From assembly GCF_001297015.1 (NCBI RefSeq), contig NZ_LIGE01000030.1, forward strand, positions 1 through 64,000: a DNA stretch of 64,000 nt. Direction: 5' to 3'. Positions 49,860-58,515 of this stretch are shown in pieces. Below the pieces are notes generated by a model, which was not told where the DNA came from, did no database searches, and saw only the letters and a list, made by a program, of their open reading frames with translations. Each line of letters starts with the position of its first letter. Position 1 is the stretch's first letter. The translations under genes and the position numbers were made by a program. This DNA comes from Pseudomonas sp. RIT-PI-r (GTDB lineage: Bacteria > Pseudomonadota > Gammaproteobacteria > Pseudomonadales > Pseudomonadaceae).

Positions 49860-50882
49860 TCAGCGTGGTTTCTCGGACTTGACTACTGTTCGCGGCAAGA
49901 TCGCCAGAAAGTTATCCCGCGCGACTTTACGCGCAACGTCTTCAGGTAGCGCATCAAGGAACGGTTTGAAGCTGCGCATTTCCTGACCGAGCTTGTTGAA
50001 ACGCCCTACCACGTCCGAGCCAAGCATGAAGCGCTGCGGGTATTTCTCGACCAGTGCCAGCCATTCCGGGCGCGGCTTGCCCTGCTCATCCAGCAGATAC
50101 GGCGTGAGCATGCTCCACGACAAATCAATAAACAGATTGGGGTAAGCCTCGAGCATGCGCGTCAGGGTCGGCAGCAGGAACGGCAGCTGGGTCTGATGCC
50201 GATGGATTTCTGCGCTGGTGCCCGCGTGCGCCCAGATAAACCGCGTGTGCGGGTGATTGCGCAGCGGCTCCTCGACTTCCTGCAGGTACAAAGGATTTTT
50301 CTCACGCTTGGAGGTGATGTTGGAATGCAGCATCACCGGCAGATCGTTCTCGGCGGCCAGGTGATAGATCTTGGTCATCGCTTCGTTATTGGCGCGCGGC
50401 GTGTCGCCAGAGGTCAGCGCTGTCAGGTCGTCATGGCGGGTGAACACCTCACCAATGCCCTGCCACAACCCCGGATACAGATCGAGCATGCGCTGGATGT
50501 GTGCGGCGGAGTTCTTGTCGTTGGGGTTGAAGCCCGACAGGAAGGGATGAAAGTAAGGGCGTTTTTCGGCTGGCAGTTTCTGCACTGCATCGGCAACGAT
50601 CACGTCGGTCGCGCTGTACCAATAGGCATCGGCATCATCGCCTGCGTAATAGCGCGGACGCTTGGGCTCGTCTTCGTGCCACTTCTTCGCCACCGGGATT
50701 CCGGAAATCATCACATGCTCGATGGAATTGTCCTGCATGGCCGTCAGCAATTTCGCCATGCCTGCAGTTTCCTGGAAAAAATCCACGTAATGCAGGTGCG
50801 CATCGCTGTAGGTGTATTCGCGGGCACTGACACTGCCGGCAAACAGCATGAGACAGGCAAGACTCAAACGATACAGGGACAC
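49860..50882 (-). CDS. Amidohydrolase-family (TIM-barrel) exported protein
   Basis: 340 aa from GTG 50882, which has CCGGAG seven bases upstream; the longer ATG start at 50906 has none. Signal peptide SLYRLSLACLMLFAGSVSAR. The metal-binding start YSDAHLHYVDFF (DxHxH), ENDLPVMLHSNITSKREKNP, TRFIWAHAGTSAEIHRHQTQ and FMLGSDVVGRFNKLGQEM fit the amidohydrolase_2 family of decarboxylases/lactonases. Exported members are uncommon; the substrate is unknown. Confidence 0.85.
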   Translation of the reverse strand: MSLYRLSLACLMLFAGSVSAREYTYSDAHLHYVDFFQETAGMAKLLTAMQDNSIEHVMISGIPVAKKWHEDEPKRPRYYAGDDADAYWYSATDVIVADAVQKLPAEKRPYFHPFLSGFNPNDKNSAAHIQRMLDLYPGLWQGIGEVFTRHDDLTALTSGDTPRANNEAMTKIYHLAAENDLPVMLHSNITSKREKNPLYLQEVEEPLRNHPHTRFIWAHAGTSAEIHRHQTQLPFLLPTLTRMLEAYPNLFIDLSWSMLTPYLLDEQGKPRPEWLALVEKYPQRFMLGSDVVGRFNKLGQEMRSFKPFLDALPEDVARKVARDNFLAILPRTVVKSEKPR

Positions 50883-51035
50883 AAGTAATCTCCGGCAAGT
50901 AGGCATAGCCTAGACCGCGCCCTGACAACAAGGGTTCATCCCCGCAGGAAAGTGGAACGCGTACCGGTGGGAATGCTCTATAACTGCAAGGTCTTGTTTG
51001 ACTGAACGACTTTTCCTACTGCCAGTGAGGTTCCC

Positions 51036-51452
51036 ATGACCGTTACCGTCAATACCGTCTCCGCTGAAGGTTTTCGTCACACCGTACAGATCGATGACCA
51101 CGAATTATTTGCCGACGTGCCGAAATCCGCCGGCGGCGAAGGCTCCGCACCTGAGCCACACGACTACTTCGACGCCGCCCTTGGTGCCTGCAAAGCACTG
51201 ACGTTGAAGATGTACGCGAAGAAGAAAGACATCCCGCTGACCGGCGTTGGTGTCGACGTCAAACGTGACAACAGCGAAGAACAAAAAGGCAAATACGTCC
51301 TGCACGTCACCCTCACCCTCAAAGGCGTGCTCACTGACGCTCAGCGCGAGGAGTTGCTGCGCGTCGCTGACCGTTGCCCGATTCACAAGCTGATGACCAC
51401 CACTGACGTGACCATCGAAACCCATGCACCGCAGGGCTTCGACAGCCAGTAA
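51036..51452 (+). CDS. OsmC-family protein
   Basis: 138 aa. PEPHDYFDAALGACKALTLK holds the first active-site Cys (YFDAALGAC), and LRVADRCPIHKLMTTTDV the second (RCPIH). OsmC/Ohr enzymes reduce organic hydroperoxides by this Cys pair. Short OsmC class like YhfA. ATG 51036 after GTGAGG. The pirin gene follows on the same strand after 60 nt. Confidence 0.93.
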   Translation: MTVTVNTVSAEGFRHTVQIDDHELFADVPKSAGGEGSAPEPHDYFDAALGACKALTLKMYAKKKDIPLTGVGVDVKRDNSEEQKGKYVLHVTLTLKGVLTDAQREELLRVADRCPIHKLMTTTDVTIETHAPQGFDSQ

Positions 51453-51514
51453 CCCTCCTCATGCCAGCGGCGGGTTATGCTTCTGGCATCAACCCGCTCA
51501 GCCTGGAATGCACC

Positions 51515-52381
51515 ATGGACACGCAACCTCTGATCATCCGCCCACGCGCCGAAGACGTCGAAGGCCAGCCGATTCTGCGCCCCTTGCCGTCAGCCAAATG
51601 CCGCAGCGTCGGGCCGTTCGTGTTTTTTGATCACATGCTCGAGACGGTTTATCCGACGGGCAAAGGCATGAACATCCGACAGCATCCACACATCGGTCTG
51701 TCGACGCTGACATATCTGTTCCAAGGACAAATCCAGCACAAGGACAGCTTGGGCTCCGATCAGGTGGTCGGCGCCGGTGATGTCAGCTGGATGACCGCTG
51801 GCAGCGCGATTGCGCACGTTGAGCGCACGCCGGAACCGCTGTGGGATCAGAGTTTCACCATGCATGGCTTACAGATCTGGCTGGCCTCGCCCAAGGATCA
51901 CGAGCAGGGTCCGGGACATTACAGCCATCACCCGTCGGCAACCTTACCGGTCAGCGATAACCTTGGCGTACAGATTCGCATGATTGCCGGGTCAGGCTTT
52001 TGCCTGGAATCGCCGGTGCCAGTACTTTCTCCTACGCTGTATGCAGAAGTGAAGATGCAAACGGCGACCACGCTGCTGATTCCGAACGAGCATGAAGAGC
52101 GGGCGGTGTATGTGTTGAGTGGGGATGCGCAGTTGAATGGTGAAGCGATTGAGCCGCACGCGCTGGTGGTGTTGCCGGCCGGGGAAGAGATGAGTCTGTT
52201 TGCCGAAAGTGATGTGCACGCGGTGGTGTTCGGCGGCGCGCCGCTGGACGGGCCTCGGCGGATCAACTGGAATTTTGTCGCGAGCGATCCGGCGGCGATC
52301 GATGAGGCGCGGCGCAAGTGGGCGGCCGGGGACTGGCCGACGGTGCCGGGGGAAATTGAGCGGATCGAGTTGCCGCGCTGA
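51515..52381 (+). CDS. Pirin-family bicupin
   Basis: 288 aa from ATG 51515 (MDTQPLIIRPRAEDVEGQPI). Pirin signatures: GPFVFFDHMLETVYPTGKGM, RQHPHIGLSTLTYLFQGQIQ (metal His), KDSLGSDQVVGAGDVSWMTA and HVERTPEPLW with a further metal His. Bacterial pirins are iron cupins, some with quercetinase activity and some regulating metabolic enzymes. Co-oriented with the OsmC gene. Confidence 0.92.
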   Translation: MDTQPLIIRPRAEDVEGQPILRPLPSAKCRSVGPFVFFDHMLETVYPTGKGMNIRQHPHIGLSTLTYLFQGQIQHKDSLGSDQVVGAGDVSWMTAGSAIAHVERTPEPLWDQSFTMHGLQIWLASPKDHEQGPGHYSHHPSATLPVSDNLGVQIRMIAGSGFCLESPVPVLSPTLYAEVKMQTATTLLIPNEHEERAVYVLSGDAQLNGEAIEPHALVVLPAGEEMSLFAESDVHAVVFGGAPLDGPRRINWNFVASDPAAIDEARRKWAAGDWPTVPGEIERIELPR

Positions 52382-52387
52382 AAAGCT

Positions 52388-52526
52388 ACCCTCACCCCAG
52401 CCCTCTCCCGGAGGGAGAGGGGGCCGACCGAGCTGTCTCAGGTTATACGCCGACCTGAAAGACCTTATCGATTATGGATTCGGTAATGCCCTATCAGGTC
52501 GGCGCATTGATTGAGCGTCCACCATC
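52388..52526. repeat. Structured repeat, copy 2 (right end missing)
   Basis: Begins CCCTCACCCCAGCCCTCTCC, carries CGACCTGAAAG ... ATTATGGATTCGGTAA ... ATCAGGTCGGCG, but lacks the terminal GGGTGAGGGG before copy 3 begins. Confidence 0.75.
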
Positions 52527-52528
52527 AG

Positions 52529-52722
52529 CACCCTCACCCCAGCCCTCCCGAAACGTCGGACCGCCCGGAGGGAGAGGGGGCCGACCGAGGTGTCTTGAGT
52601 CATACATCGACCTGAAAAATCTTGGCGATTATAGATTCACCAAGACACTGTCAGGTCGGTGTAACTCATCAGCCTCCCCCAATCAGTCCCCTCTCCCTTT
52701 GGGAGAGGGTTAGGGTGAGGGG
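52529..52722. repeat. Structured repeat, copy 3 (with a short internal insertion)
   Basis: CCCTCACCCCAGCCCTCCCG at the left, GGGAGAGGGTTAGGGTGAGG at the right. Compared with copy 2 the left arm contains an extra stretch, AAACGTCGGACCG, splitting the CTCCCGGAGGGAG arm. The inner pair GACCTG/CAGGTC and ATTATAGATTCACCAAG are kept. Confidence 0.75.
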
Positions 52723-52733
52723 CTCTTCGCTTT

Positions 52734-53462
52734 TCAGCCCTTGAACACTTCATCCAGCAAATCATGCATCGACTTGAACGCGCGCTTGGCGGTCTTCGCG
52801 TCGTACATCATCTTGCCCGGCACATTCGCATGCGGATCGGTAAACGAGTGCACCGCACCGCCATAGCTCAACAGCTGCCAATCCACGTTCGCCGCATTCA
52901 TCTCGTCTTCAAACGCCGGCAATTGCTCCTTCGGCACCAATGGATCAGAAGCACCGTGCAGCACCAGCACCGAGCCCTTGATGTTTTGCGCATCAGCCGG
53001 ATTCGGCGAATCCAGCGTGCCATGGAACGACACCGCTGCCTTCACCGGCGCGCCCGTGCGGGCCAGATCCAGCGCACAGCAACCGCCGAAGCAGAAACCG
53101 AACACCGCCAGCTTCGACGTATCAACCGCCGCCTCGCCCTGCTTCTGCAATTGCTCGAACGCCGCCTGCATACGCGTGCGCAGCAACGCACGATCATCCT
53201 TCAACGGCATCATCGCTGCGCCAGCCTGATCGGCGTTTTGCGGACGCACTGCCTGACCGTAAACGTCGGCGATCAACACCACGTAGCCCTTGGCAGCGAC
53301 CGATTTGGCGATTTCTTCTGCACCGGCGCTGACGCCCATCCAGTTCGGTGCCATCAACAAACCCGGACGCGCGCCCTTGTGCTCGGCGTCGAACGCCAGA
53401 CGACCTTCATAAGGCTTGCCGTCGATCTGATAGACCACGGAACGTACAGTGACTTGGCTCAT
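52734..53462 (-). CDS. Dienelactone hydrolase-family protein
   Basis: 242 aa, alpha/beta-hydrolase fold. Nucleophile Cys in VFGFCFGGCCALDLART (GxCxGG), acid in VLVLHGASDPLVPKEQLP, and His in GGAVHSFTDPHANVPGKM. Substrate range of such bacterial homologues is broad and not readable. ATG 53462. The hydrolase stop is ten nt from a structured repeat. Confidence 0.9.
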   Translation of the reverse strand: MSQVTVRSVVYQIDGKPYEGRLAFDAEHKGARPGLLMAPNWMGVSAGAEEIAKSVAAKGYVVLIADVYGQAVRPQNADQAGAAMMPLKDDRALLRTRMQAAFEQLQKQGEAAVDTSKLAVFGFCFGGCCALDLARTGAPVKAAVSFHGTLDSPNPADAQNIKGSVLVLHGASDPLVPKEQLPAFEDEMNAANVDWQLLSYGGAVHSFTDPHANVPGKMMYDAKTAKRAFKSMHDLLDEVFKG

Positions 53463-53494
53463 TTCTGACTCCTGATTGGTTAAACACCAGAATG

Positions 53495-53519
53495 AAAAAA
53501 CCCGCCGAAGCGGGTTTTT
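53495..53519 (-). terminator. Terminator of htpG
   Basis: Minus strand: AAAAACCCGCTTCGGCGGGTTTTTT, an 8-bp stem with TTCG loop and U-tract, 12 nt past the htpG stop. Confidence 0.9.
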
Positions 53520-53530
53520 CTACGACTTGG

Positions 53531-55435
53531 TTAAACCGACAGTTCAACCAGCAGCTTGTTCAGACGGCGCACATACGCGGCCGGATCCTTCAGGCTGTCG
53601 CCAGCAGCCAGGGCTGCCTGATCGAAGAGGATGTGCGACAGGTCGCCAAAACGCTCTTCGCTCTGCTCGCCATCGAGTTTCTCGATCAGCGGGTGGCTTG
53701 GGTTGAATTCGAAAATCGGTTTCGAATCCGGCACCTTCTGGCCGCTGGCTTCAAGGATCTGACGCATTTGCAGACCCAGATCCTGCTCGCCGATGGCCAG
53801 AATCGCCGGCGAATCGGTCAGACGATGCGATACGCGGACTTCCGCCACGGAATCGCCCAGCGCGGTTTTCAGACGCTCAACCAGACCTTCTTTGGACTTG
53901 GCGACTTCTTCTGCGGCTTTCTTGTCCTCTTCCGAGTCCAGGTTGCCCAGATCGAGATCACCACGAGCCACGTCAACGAAAGTCTTGCCGTCGAACTCGC
54001 TGAGGTAGCTCATCAGCCACTCGTCGATGCGGTCGGTCAGCAGCAGCACTTCGATGCCTTTTTTGCGGAAGACTTCCAGGTGCGGGCTGTTCTTGACCTG
54101 CGCGTAGGTTTCGCCGGTGAGGTAGTAGATCTTGTCCTGACCTTCCTTGGCGCGGGCCAGGTAGTCAGCCAGACCAACGATCTGCTCGCCGTCATCGCCG
54201 TTGGTCGATGCGAAACGCAGCAGACCGGCAATTTTTTCTTTGTTGGCGAAGTCTTCAGCCGGGCCTTCTTTCATGACCTGACCGAAATTCTTCCAGAAGC
54301 CTTTGTATTGCTCAGGCTCGTTTTTCGCCAGTTTTTCCAGCATGTCGAGCACGCGCTTGGTCAGCGCGGTTTTCATCGAATCGATGATCGGGTCTTTCTG
54401 CAGAATTTCCCGCGACACGTTCAGCGACAGGTCGTTGGAATCGACCACGCCCTTGATGAAGCGCAGGTACAGGGGCAGGAACGACTCGGCCTGATCCATG
54501 ACGAACACGCGCTGCACGTACAGCTTCAGGCCTTTCGGCGCTTCACGCTGGTACAGGTCGAACGGTGCGCGGGCCGGCACGTACAGCAGCGAGCTGTATT
54601 CGAGCTTGCCTTCGACTTTGTTGTGGCTCCAGGCCAGCGGGTTCTCAAAGTCGTGAGCGATATGCTTGTAGAACTCCTGGTATTCCTCGTCCTTCACTTC
54701 AGTGCGCGGACGGGTCCACAGGGCGCTGGCGCGGTTGACGGTTTCCCATTCAACGGCTGGAGCTTCTTCGCCTTCGGCAGCAGCCGCTTCTTTCGGCAAC
54801 TCGATCGGCAGCGCGATGTGGTCGGAGTACTTCTTGATGATGTTGCGCAGACGCCAGCCATCGGCGAATTCGTCTTCAGCAGCTTTCAGGTGCAGGACGA
54901 TGCGGGTGCCGCGCTCTGGCTTGTCGATGGTGGCGACTTCGAACTCGCCCTCGCCTTTCGACGACCAGTGCACGCCTTCGCTGGCCGGAGTGCCGGCGCG
55001 ACGGCTGTACACGTCAACCTGGTCGGCCACGATGAACGCCGAGTAGAAACCTACGCCGAACTGGCCGATCAAGTGCGAATCTTTCTTCTGATCGCCCGAG
55101 AGGTTTTTCATGAAATCGGCAGTACCCGATTTGGCGATGGTACCCAGATGGGTGATCACATCGTCACGGTTCATGCCGATACCGTTGTCTTCGAGGGTGA
55201 CGGTCTTGGCGTCCTTGTCGAAGCTCACACGGATTTTCAGATCAGCGCCGCCCTCAAGCAATTCTGGCTTGGCCAGGGCTTCGAAGCGCAGCTTGTCGAC
55301 AGCGTCAGAGGCGTTCGAGATCAATTCGCGAAGGAAAATTTCCTTGTTGGAATACAGCGAATGGATCATGAGGTGCAGCAGCTGCTTTACCTCGGTCTGG
55401 AAGCCCAGGGTTTCCTTTTGAGTTTCCACACTCAT
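53531..55435 (-). CDS. htpG: Molecular chaperone HtpG (Hsp90)
   Basis: 634 aa from ATG 55435 (MSVETQKETLGFQTEVKQLL). N-terminal GHKL ATPase: LYSNKEIFLRELISNASDAV, DNGIGMNRDDVITHLGTIAK and LIGQFGVGFYSAFIVADQV; middle domain with the catalytic Arg in VSREILQKDP; C-terminal dimerisation domain. ATP-dependent folding of client proteins. GGAG precedes by 10 nt; its own terminator, single-gene unit. The opposite-strand frame of 684 codons is a shadow. Confidence 0.98.
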   Translation of the reverse strand: MSVETQKETLGFQTEVKQLLHLMIHSLYSNKEIFLRELISNASDAVDKLRFEALAKPELLEGGADLKIRVSFDKDAKTVTLEDNGIGMNRDDVITHLGTIAKSGTADFMKNLSGDQKKDSHLIGQFGVGFYSAFIVADQVDVYSRRAGTPASEGVHWSSKGEGEFEVATIDKPERGTRIVLHLKAAEDEFADGWRLRNIIKKYSDHIALPIELPKEAAAAEGEEAPAVEWETVNRASALWTRPRTEVKDEEYQEFYKHIAHDFENPLAWSHNKVEGKLEYSSLLYVPARAPFDLYQREAPKGLKLYVQRVFVMDQAESFLPLYLRFIKGVVDSNDLSLNVSREILQKDPIIDSMKTALTKRVLDMLEKLAKNEPEQYKGFWKNFGQVMKEGPAEDFANKEKIAGLLRFASTNGDDGEQIVGLADYLARAKEGQDKIYYLTGETYAQVKNSPHLEVFRKKGIEVLLLTDRIDEWLMSYLSEFDGKTFVDVARGDLDLGNLDSEEDKKAAEEVAKSKEGLVERLKTALGDSVAEVRVSHRLTDSPAILAIGEQDLGLQMRQILEASGQKVPDSKPIFEFNPSHPLIEKLDGEQSEERFGDLSHILFDQAALAAGDSLKDPAAYVRRLNKLLVELSV

Positions 55436-55517
55436 GGTCATCAAACTCCAATCAGATGGCAGTGGCCGCGACCCGAAATGGTCGGCGGCGGGTTGTCTTG
55501 TGAGTTTGGGGCGCTGT

Positions 55518-55970
55518 TCAGGATTTCAAGGGCTCATCGATTTTGAAGTGCGCACGGGCGGTGGCAATCGGTTCGCTTTCGGTGCTTTGCCAGGCCGTGA
55601 TGGCGACGTTGGCAACGCGGCGCCCCTGACGGCAGACCTGACATCTGGCCCAGGTATCGCGGAACTGCCCGGCGCGCAGGTAATCGAGGGAGAAGTCGAT
55701 AATCTTCGGCACACCCGGCGTTTCGGTGAAGATCAGCAGGTGAAGGGCTGCGGCCAACTCCATGAACCCGGCAATTACCCCTCCGTGAATTGCCGGCAAT
55801 AAAGGGTTACCAATGTTGTCCTTGTTTGCGGGCAGCTTGAACAGCAAGTCGTCGCCGACCCGTGAACATTCGATGCCGATCAGCCCGGCATACGGGATCA
55901 ACCTCAGCAATGGCGCATAGTCGCCCACCGCGTGGGCCTGATGCAGTTGCTGCTTGAGGTCATCGCTCAT
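55518..55970 (-). CDS. PaaI/hotdog-fold thioesterase A
   Basis: 150 aa. Hotdog domain with AIHGGVIAGFMELAAALHLL (HGG motif binding acyl-CoA), KIIDFSLDYLRAGQFRDTWA and RGRRVANVAITAWQ-like strands. Acts on acyl-CoA or aryl-CoA; the substrate is not known. ATG overlaps the stop of the next thioesterase gene (ATGA), so the two are co-translated and may form a hetero-complex. Confidence 0.88.
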   Translation of the reverse strand: MSDDLKQQLHQAHAVGDYAPLLRLIPYAGLIGIECSRVGDDLLFKLPANKDNIGNPLLPAIHGGVIAGFMELAAALHLLIFTETPGVPKIIDFSLDYLRAGQFRDTWARCQVCRQGRRVANVAITAWQSTESEPIATARAHFKIDEPLKS

Positions 55971-56443
55971 TCGGCTGCTCCCTTGATCACGCCGCCAAAA
56001 CCCTTGGTGCCCTTGAGGCCCTTGCCCATGCGCATGAAAGTGCCGACCACATGGGCGATCGGCTGTTCAGGATCGTCCTGATAAGCGAAACCGCGCGCGA
56101 AGATCACATCAGTGGTCACCCGATAGCACTGAGCGAAGCCATAGACATCTTTGTTCGGTTCAGCGGCATGCATATAGTCGATGCGTAGGTCGAGGGTCGG
56201 GCAGACCTCGAATTCCGGCAACACGCACAGGGTCGACATCCCGCAGGCGGTGTCCATCAATGAAGTAATCGCCCCGCCATGAATGACTCCGGTCTGTGGG
56301 TTGCCGACGATTTTTTCGCTGTACGGCAAGATCACCGTTAGCCCTTCGGCAGAGGCGCTGTGCACCTCTAAGCCGAGCACCTGACAATGGCGCAGTGCCG
56401 ATAAAAATCGCGTCGCACGCTCAAAAACGGGGTTTTCGGACAT
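55967..56443 (-). CDS. PaaI/hotdog-fold thioesterase B
   Basis: 158 aa from ATG 56443 (MSENPVFERATRFLSALRHC). Hotdog core NPQTGVIHGGAITSLMDTAC holds HGG and the catalytic Asp, with LDLRIDYMHAAEPNKDVYGF. Encoded directly upstream of thioesterase A with a 4-nt overlap. Tail GLKGTKGFGGVIKGAAE is basic. Confidence 0.88.
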   Translation of the reverse strand: MSENPVFERATRFLSALRHCQVLGLEVHSASAEGLTVILPYSEKIVGNPQTGVIHGGAITSLMDTACGMSTLCVLPEFEVCPTLDLRIDYMHAAEPNKDVYGFAQCYRVTTDVIFARGFAYQDDPEQPIAHVVGTFMRMGKGLKGTKGFGGVIKGAAE

Positions 56444-56601
56444 TTGATAATTACTCTCATTAGAGCCAATTGCCAGTAGTAAGCAATACAGCAAAAGTTC
56501 CCTGTAAAAACAAACTTATATATCTGAAAGAAATGAGGAACTTAACCCTCAGCGCCAAGCTCTTAAGGCCAGTAGTTATTTTCCATAAGGAGAAACACCC
56601 C

Positions 56602-56838
56602 ATGCGTAAGACTTTAGCTATTGCCTTGATGTTGACCGCTTCCCTCGGTCTCGCTGCCTGCGATAAAAAATCCGAGGACAAAGCTCAAGATGCCAACCAA
56701 CATGCTGAACAAGCTCAGCAAGACATGAACAAAGCTCAGGATAAAGTGAACGACGCTGCGAAAGAAAACGCCGAAGCTGCCAAAGCTCAGGCTGAATCGA
56801 ACGCTGCTGCGCAAGACGAAGCTGCCAAGAAGCAATAA
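56602..56838 (+). CDS. Small coiled-coil lipoprotein
   Basis: 78 aa. Lipoprotein signal MRKTLAIALMLTASLGLAAC with Cys at 20, followed by DKKSEDKAQDANQHAEQAQQ and Ala/Lys/Glu-rich 11-mer-like repeats (DKVNDAAKENAEAAKAQ), a predicted helix or coiled coil. AAGGAG lies before ATG 56602. The +2 Asp suggests inner-membrane retention. LEA- or stress-type role is inferred only from the composition. Confidence 0.75.
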   Translation: MRKTLAIALMLTASLGLAACDKKSEDKAQDANQHAEQAQQDMNKAQDKVNDAAKENAEAAKAQAESNAAAQDEAAKKQ

Positions 56839-56857
56839 TTCGTTTTTTGCGGCCGAA

Positions 56858-56888
56858 AAAAGAACACCCCCCCTGTGGGGGTTTTGTT
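56858..56888 (+). terminator. Terminator of the lipoprotein gene
   Basis: AACACCCCCCC-TGT-GGGGGTTTTG hairpin 20 nt after the stop, with T-rich sequence following. Confidence 0.75.
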
Positions 56889-56916
56889 TTGCCTGTGTTT
56901 GATCGCCGGGGCCGCT

Positions 56917-57576
56917 TTACCCGCCACTAGTTGGCGGCGGCTGAAAGGCACAGTCACCAGGATACCCCGGTCGTCCATCACACACTTTCAAACAACCCAT
57001 GTCGTTATTGAATTTGGCACTGACGGAGAGTGCATAACCGTACTGCGGCGTTGTCACGTTCAAAGAAGTTGCACAGGACGTCTTGTCGTCAAAGCGAAAC
57101 GTGATCGTTTCATGCCGCTTGCGACGCTCAAACAACAACGCGAAGGTATGGCCACTGTTCCACATTGATTTCGTCGGCACGACAAAACGATAGCGTTGTT
57201 CATTCAGACGCTGGCCGAATACCTTGAAATCGCTGCGGCCATTTTCGATCTCGGCTTTCGGGTAGGGAATGGGCAGGATGTAGGGCAGCCCGGTCAGACC
57301 CTGTTTGACGTTCAGGCCTTTCTGAAAATAAGGCACTTCGATGTACGGGATACCGCCGTAAGTGATGCGCTCATCGCCGTGAAATTTATTCTGCGATGGC
57401 TGGTAATCCGAGGCCAGCGCGAACTCGACGTCAAACGTCAGCAGCGCCTTGCTGGCATCCAGATTCTCCGAGAGAAACTCTCTGTCGGTTGCGCCATTGT
57501 TACTCACGCAACCTCCCAGAGATGCCGCCATTGCCATCAACAGCAAGAGTCCGTGACCCGACCGTGAATTGTTCAT
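56917..57576 (-). CDS. Lipoprotein of unknown function, 219 aa
   Basis: From ATG 57576, five nt past the stop of the preceding gene. Lipobox GLLLLMAMAASLGGC. The mature part is beta-rich (FDVEFALASDYQPSQNKFHG, YGGIPYIEVPYFQKGLNVKQ) with three further Cys in the C-terminal part (SCATSLN, GCLKVC, DCAFQ), suggesting disulphide bonds. Family not recognised. Coupled to the upstream exported protein, so the two may act together. Confidence 0.7.
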   Translation of the reverse strand: MNNSRSGHGLLLLMAMAASLGGCVSNNGATDREFLSENLDASKALLTFDVEFALASDYQPSQNKFHGDERITYGGIPYIEVPYFQKGLNVKQGLTGLPYILPIPYPKAEIENGRSDFKVFGQRLNEQRYRFVVPTKSMWNSGHTFALLFERRKRHETITFRFDDKTSCATSLNVTTPQYGYALSVSAKFNNDMGCLKVCDGRPGYPGDCAFQPPPTSGG

Positions 57577-57581
57577 CAGGC

Positions 57582-58442
57582 TCAGCGCTCGGAAAGGGGT
57601 AATGCGGGACCGAGGCCGCGGCCAATCAGTTCCCACGTGTCGTTTTTGGCCTGCCAATGGAAGCGCTGTGCAAACCAGGCAATCTGCATGTCCCGAGCCT
57701 GTCGGTGATTATTAACGTGGGGCACGCCATCCTTGATCGCCTGGGCCGCGTGCGCGTAAGCGCTTTTGAAGATGTCGGCCAATTCACCGACATTGGCGTC
57801 GGCCGGCAATTTGTAAGCGGCTACCAGGCCGTTCTCGCGCCCGGCCACCAGTATTTCCTTGAAGCGCAGATACGCGGCCACTTTATTGTCGGGAGACACC
57901 GACATCAGCGTCCCGACAACCCGGTAACCGCTGCCTTTGACGGCGGTGTCGAACCACAGCACCTCACCGGTTCGAGTATCCAGCGCAAGACCGGATTCGG
58001 CGAACAGCAACAGGTCCTCACGGCCGGGCTGCGGCACGCCCCAGTCGGGAAAATTTTCATCCTGGAGCGGGCTGAGGAGGCGTGACAGCGGCGTGCCGTT
58101 TTGCACACTGATCAGCAGTGTGCCGACGCTGTCGGCGCGTGAAGTGATCGCCAGAAGCATCGGCTGGCCTTCGTGTTGCGCCTTGATCGGCCGCACACCC
58201 TTGACGACGTTCACGCCGAAAGGCCAGTACTCCTGCGAGCGAAACATGATGGTGTAGTGCGGCCCCGGACCATACAGACTGTTTTGCGTCGGACGAATGA
58301 GGAAATCGCCCAGGCGCTTTGCCCCGGGCACCTCTGGCTGGGCGGATGGCGCGGCCTGCGCTAGCGCAGTCCCCAGCACTAGCGCCCCTGTCCACCGGCC
58401 GAATCGGCGCAAGGGTGATTTACGCGGTTGAAATCCGTTCAA
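57582..58442 (-). CDS. Exported protein of unknown function, 286 aa
   Basis: TTG start at 58442 with GGAAGG six bases upstream; no ATG gives the signal peptide RRFGRWTGALVLGTALAQAA. Mature part reads FLIRPTQNSLYGPGPHYTIM, SRADSVGTLLISVQNGTPLS and LLFAESGLALDTRTGEVLWF, a beta-propeller- or sheet-like pattern; the final segment is helical with many aromatic residues. Family not recognised. First of a two-gene operon with the 219-aa lipoprotein. Confidence 0.7.
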   Translation of the reverse strand: MNGFQPRKSPLRRFGRWTGALVLGTALAQAAPSAQPEVPGAKRLGDFLIRPTQNSLYGPGPHYTIMFRSQEYWPFGVNVVKGVRPIKAQHEGQPMLLAITSRADSVGTLLISVQNGTPLSRLLSPLQDENFPDWGVPQPGREDLLLFAESGLALDTRTGEVLWFDTAVKGSGYRVVGTLMSVSPDNKVAAYLRFKEILVAGRENGLVAAYKLPADANVGELADIFKSAYAHAAQAIKDGVPHVNNHRQARDMQIAWFAQRFHWQAKNDTWELIGRGLGPALPLSER

Positions 58443-58515
58443 GAACTGCCTTCCATGAAAAACCGACGCCGGCTCGGCTGATGCCCAATAGTCTGCCTGA
58501 CCGGCAGATCTTCGT

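Noticed and set aside
53492..55546. 684-codon open frame on the plus strand
   Set aside because: Lies entirely opposite htpG, whose frame is certain; composition is that of a mirror frame in high-GC DNA.
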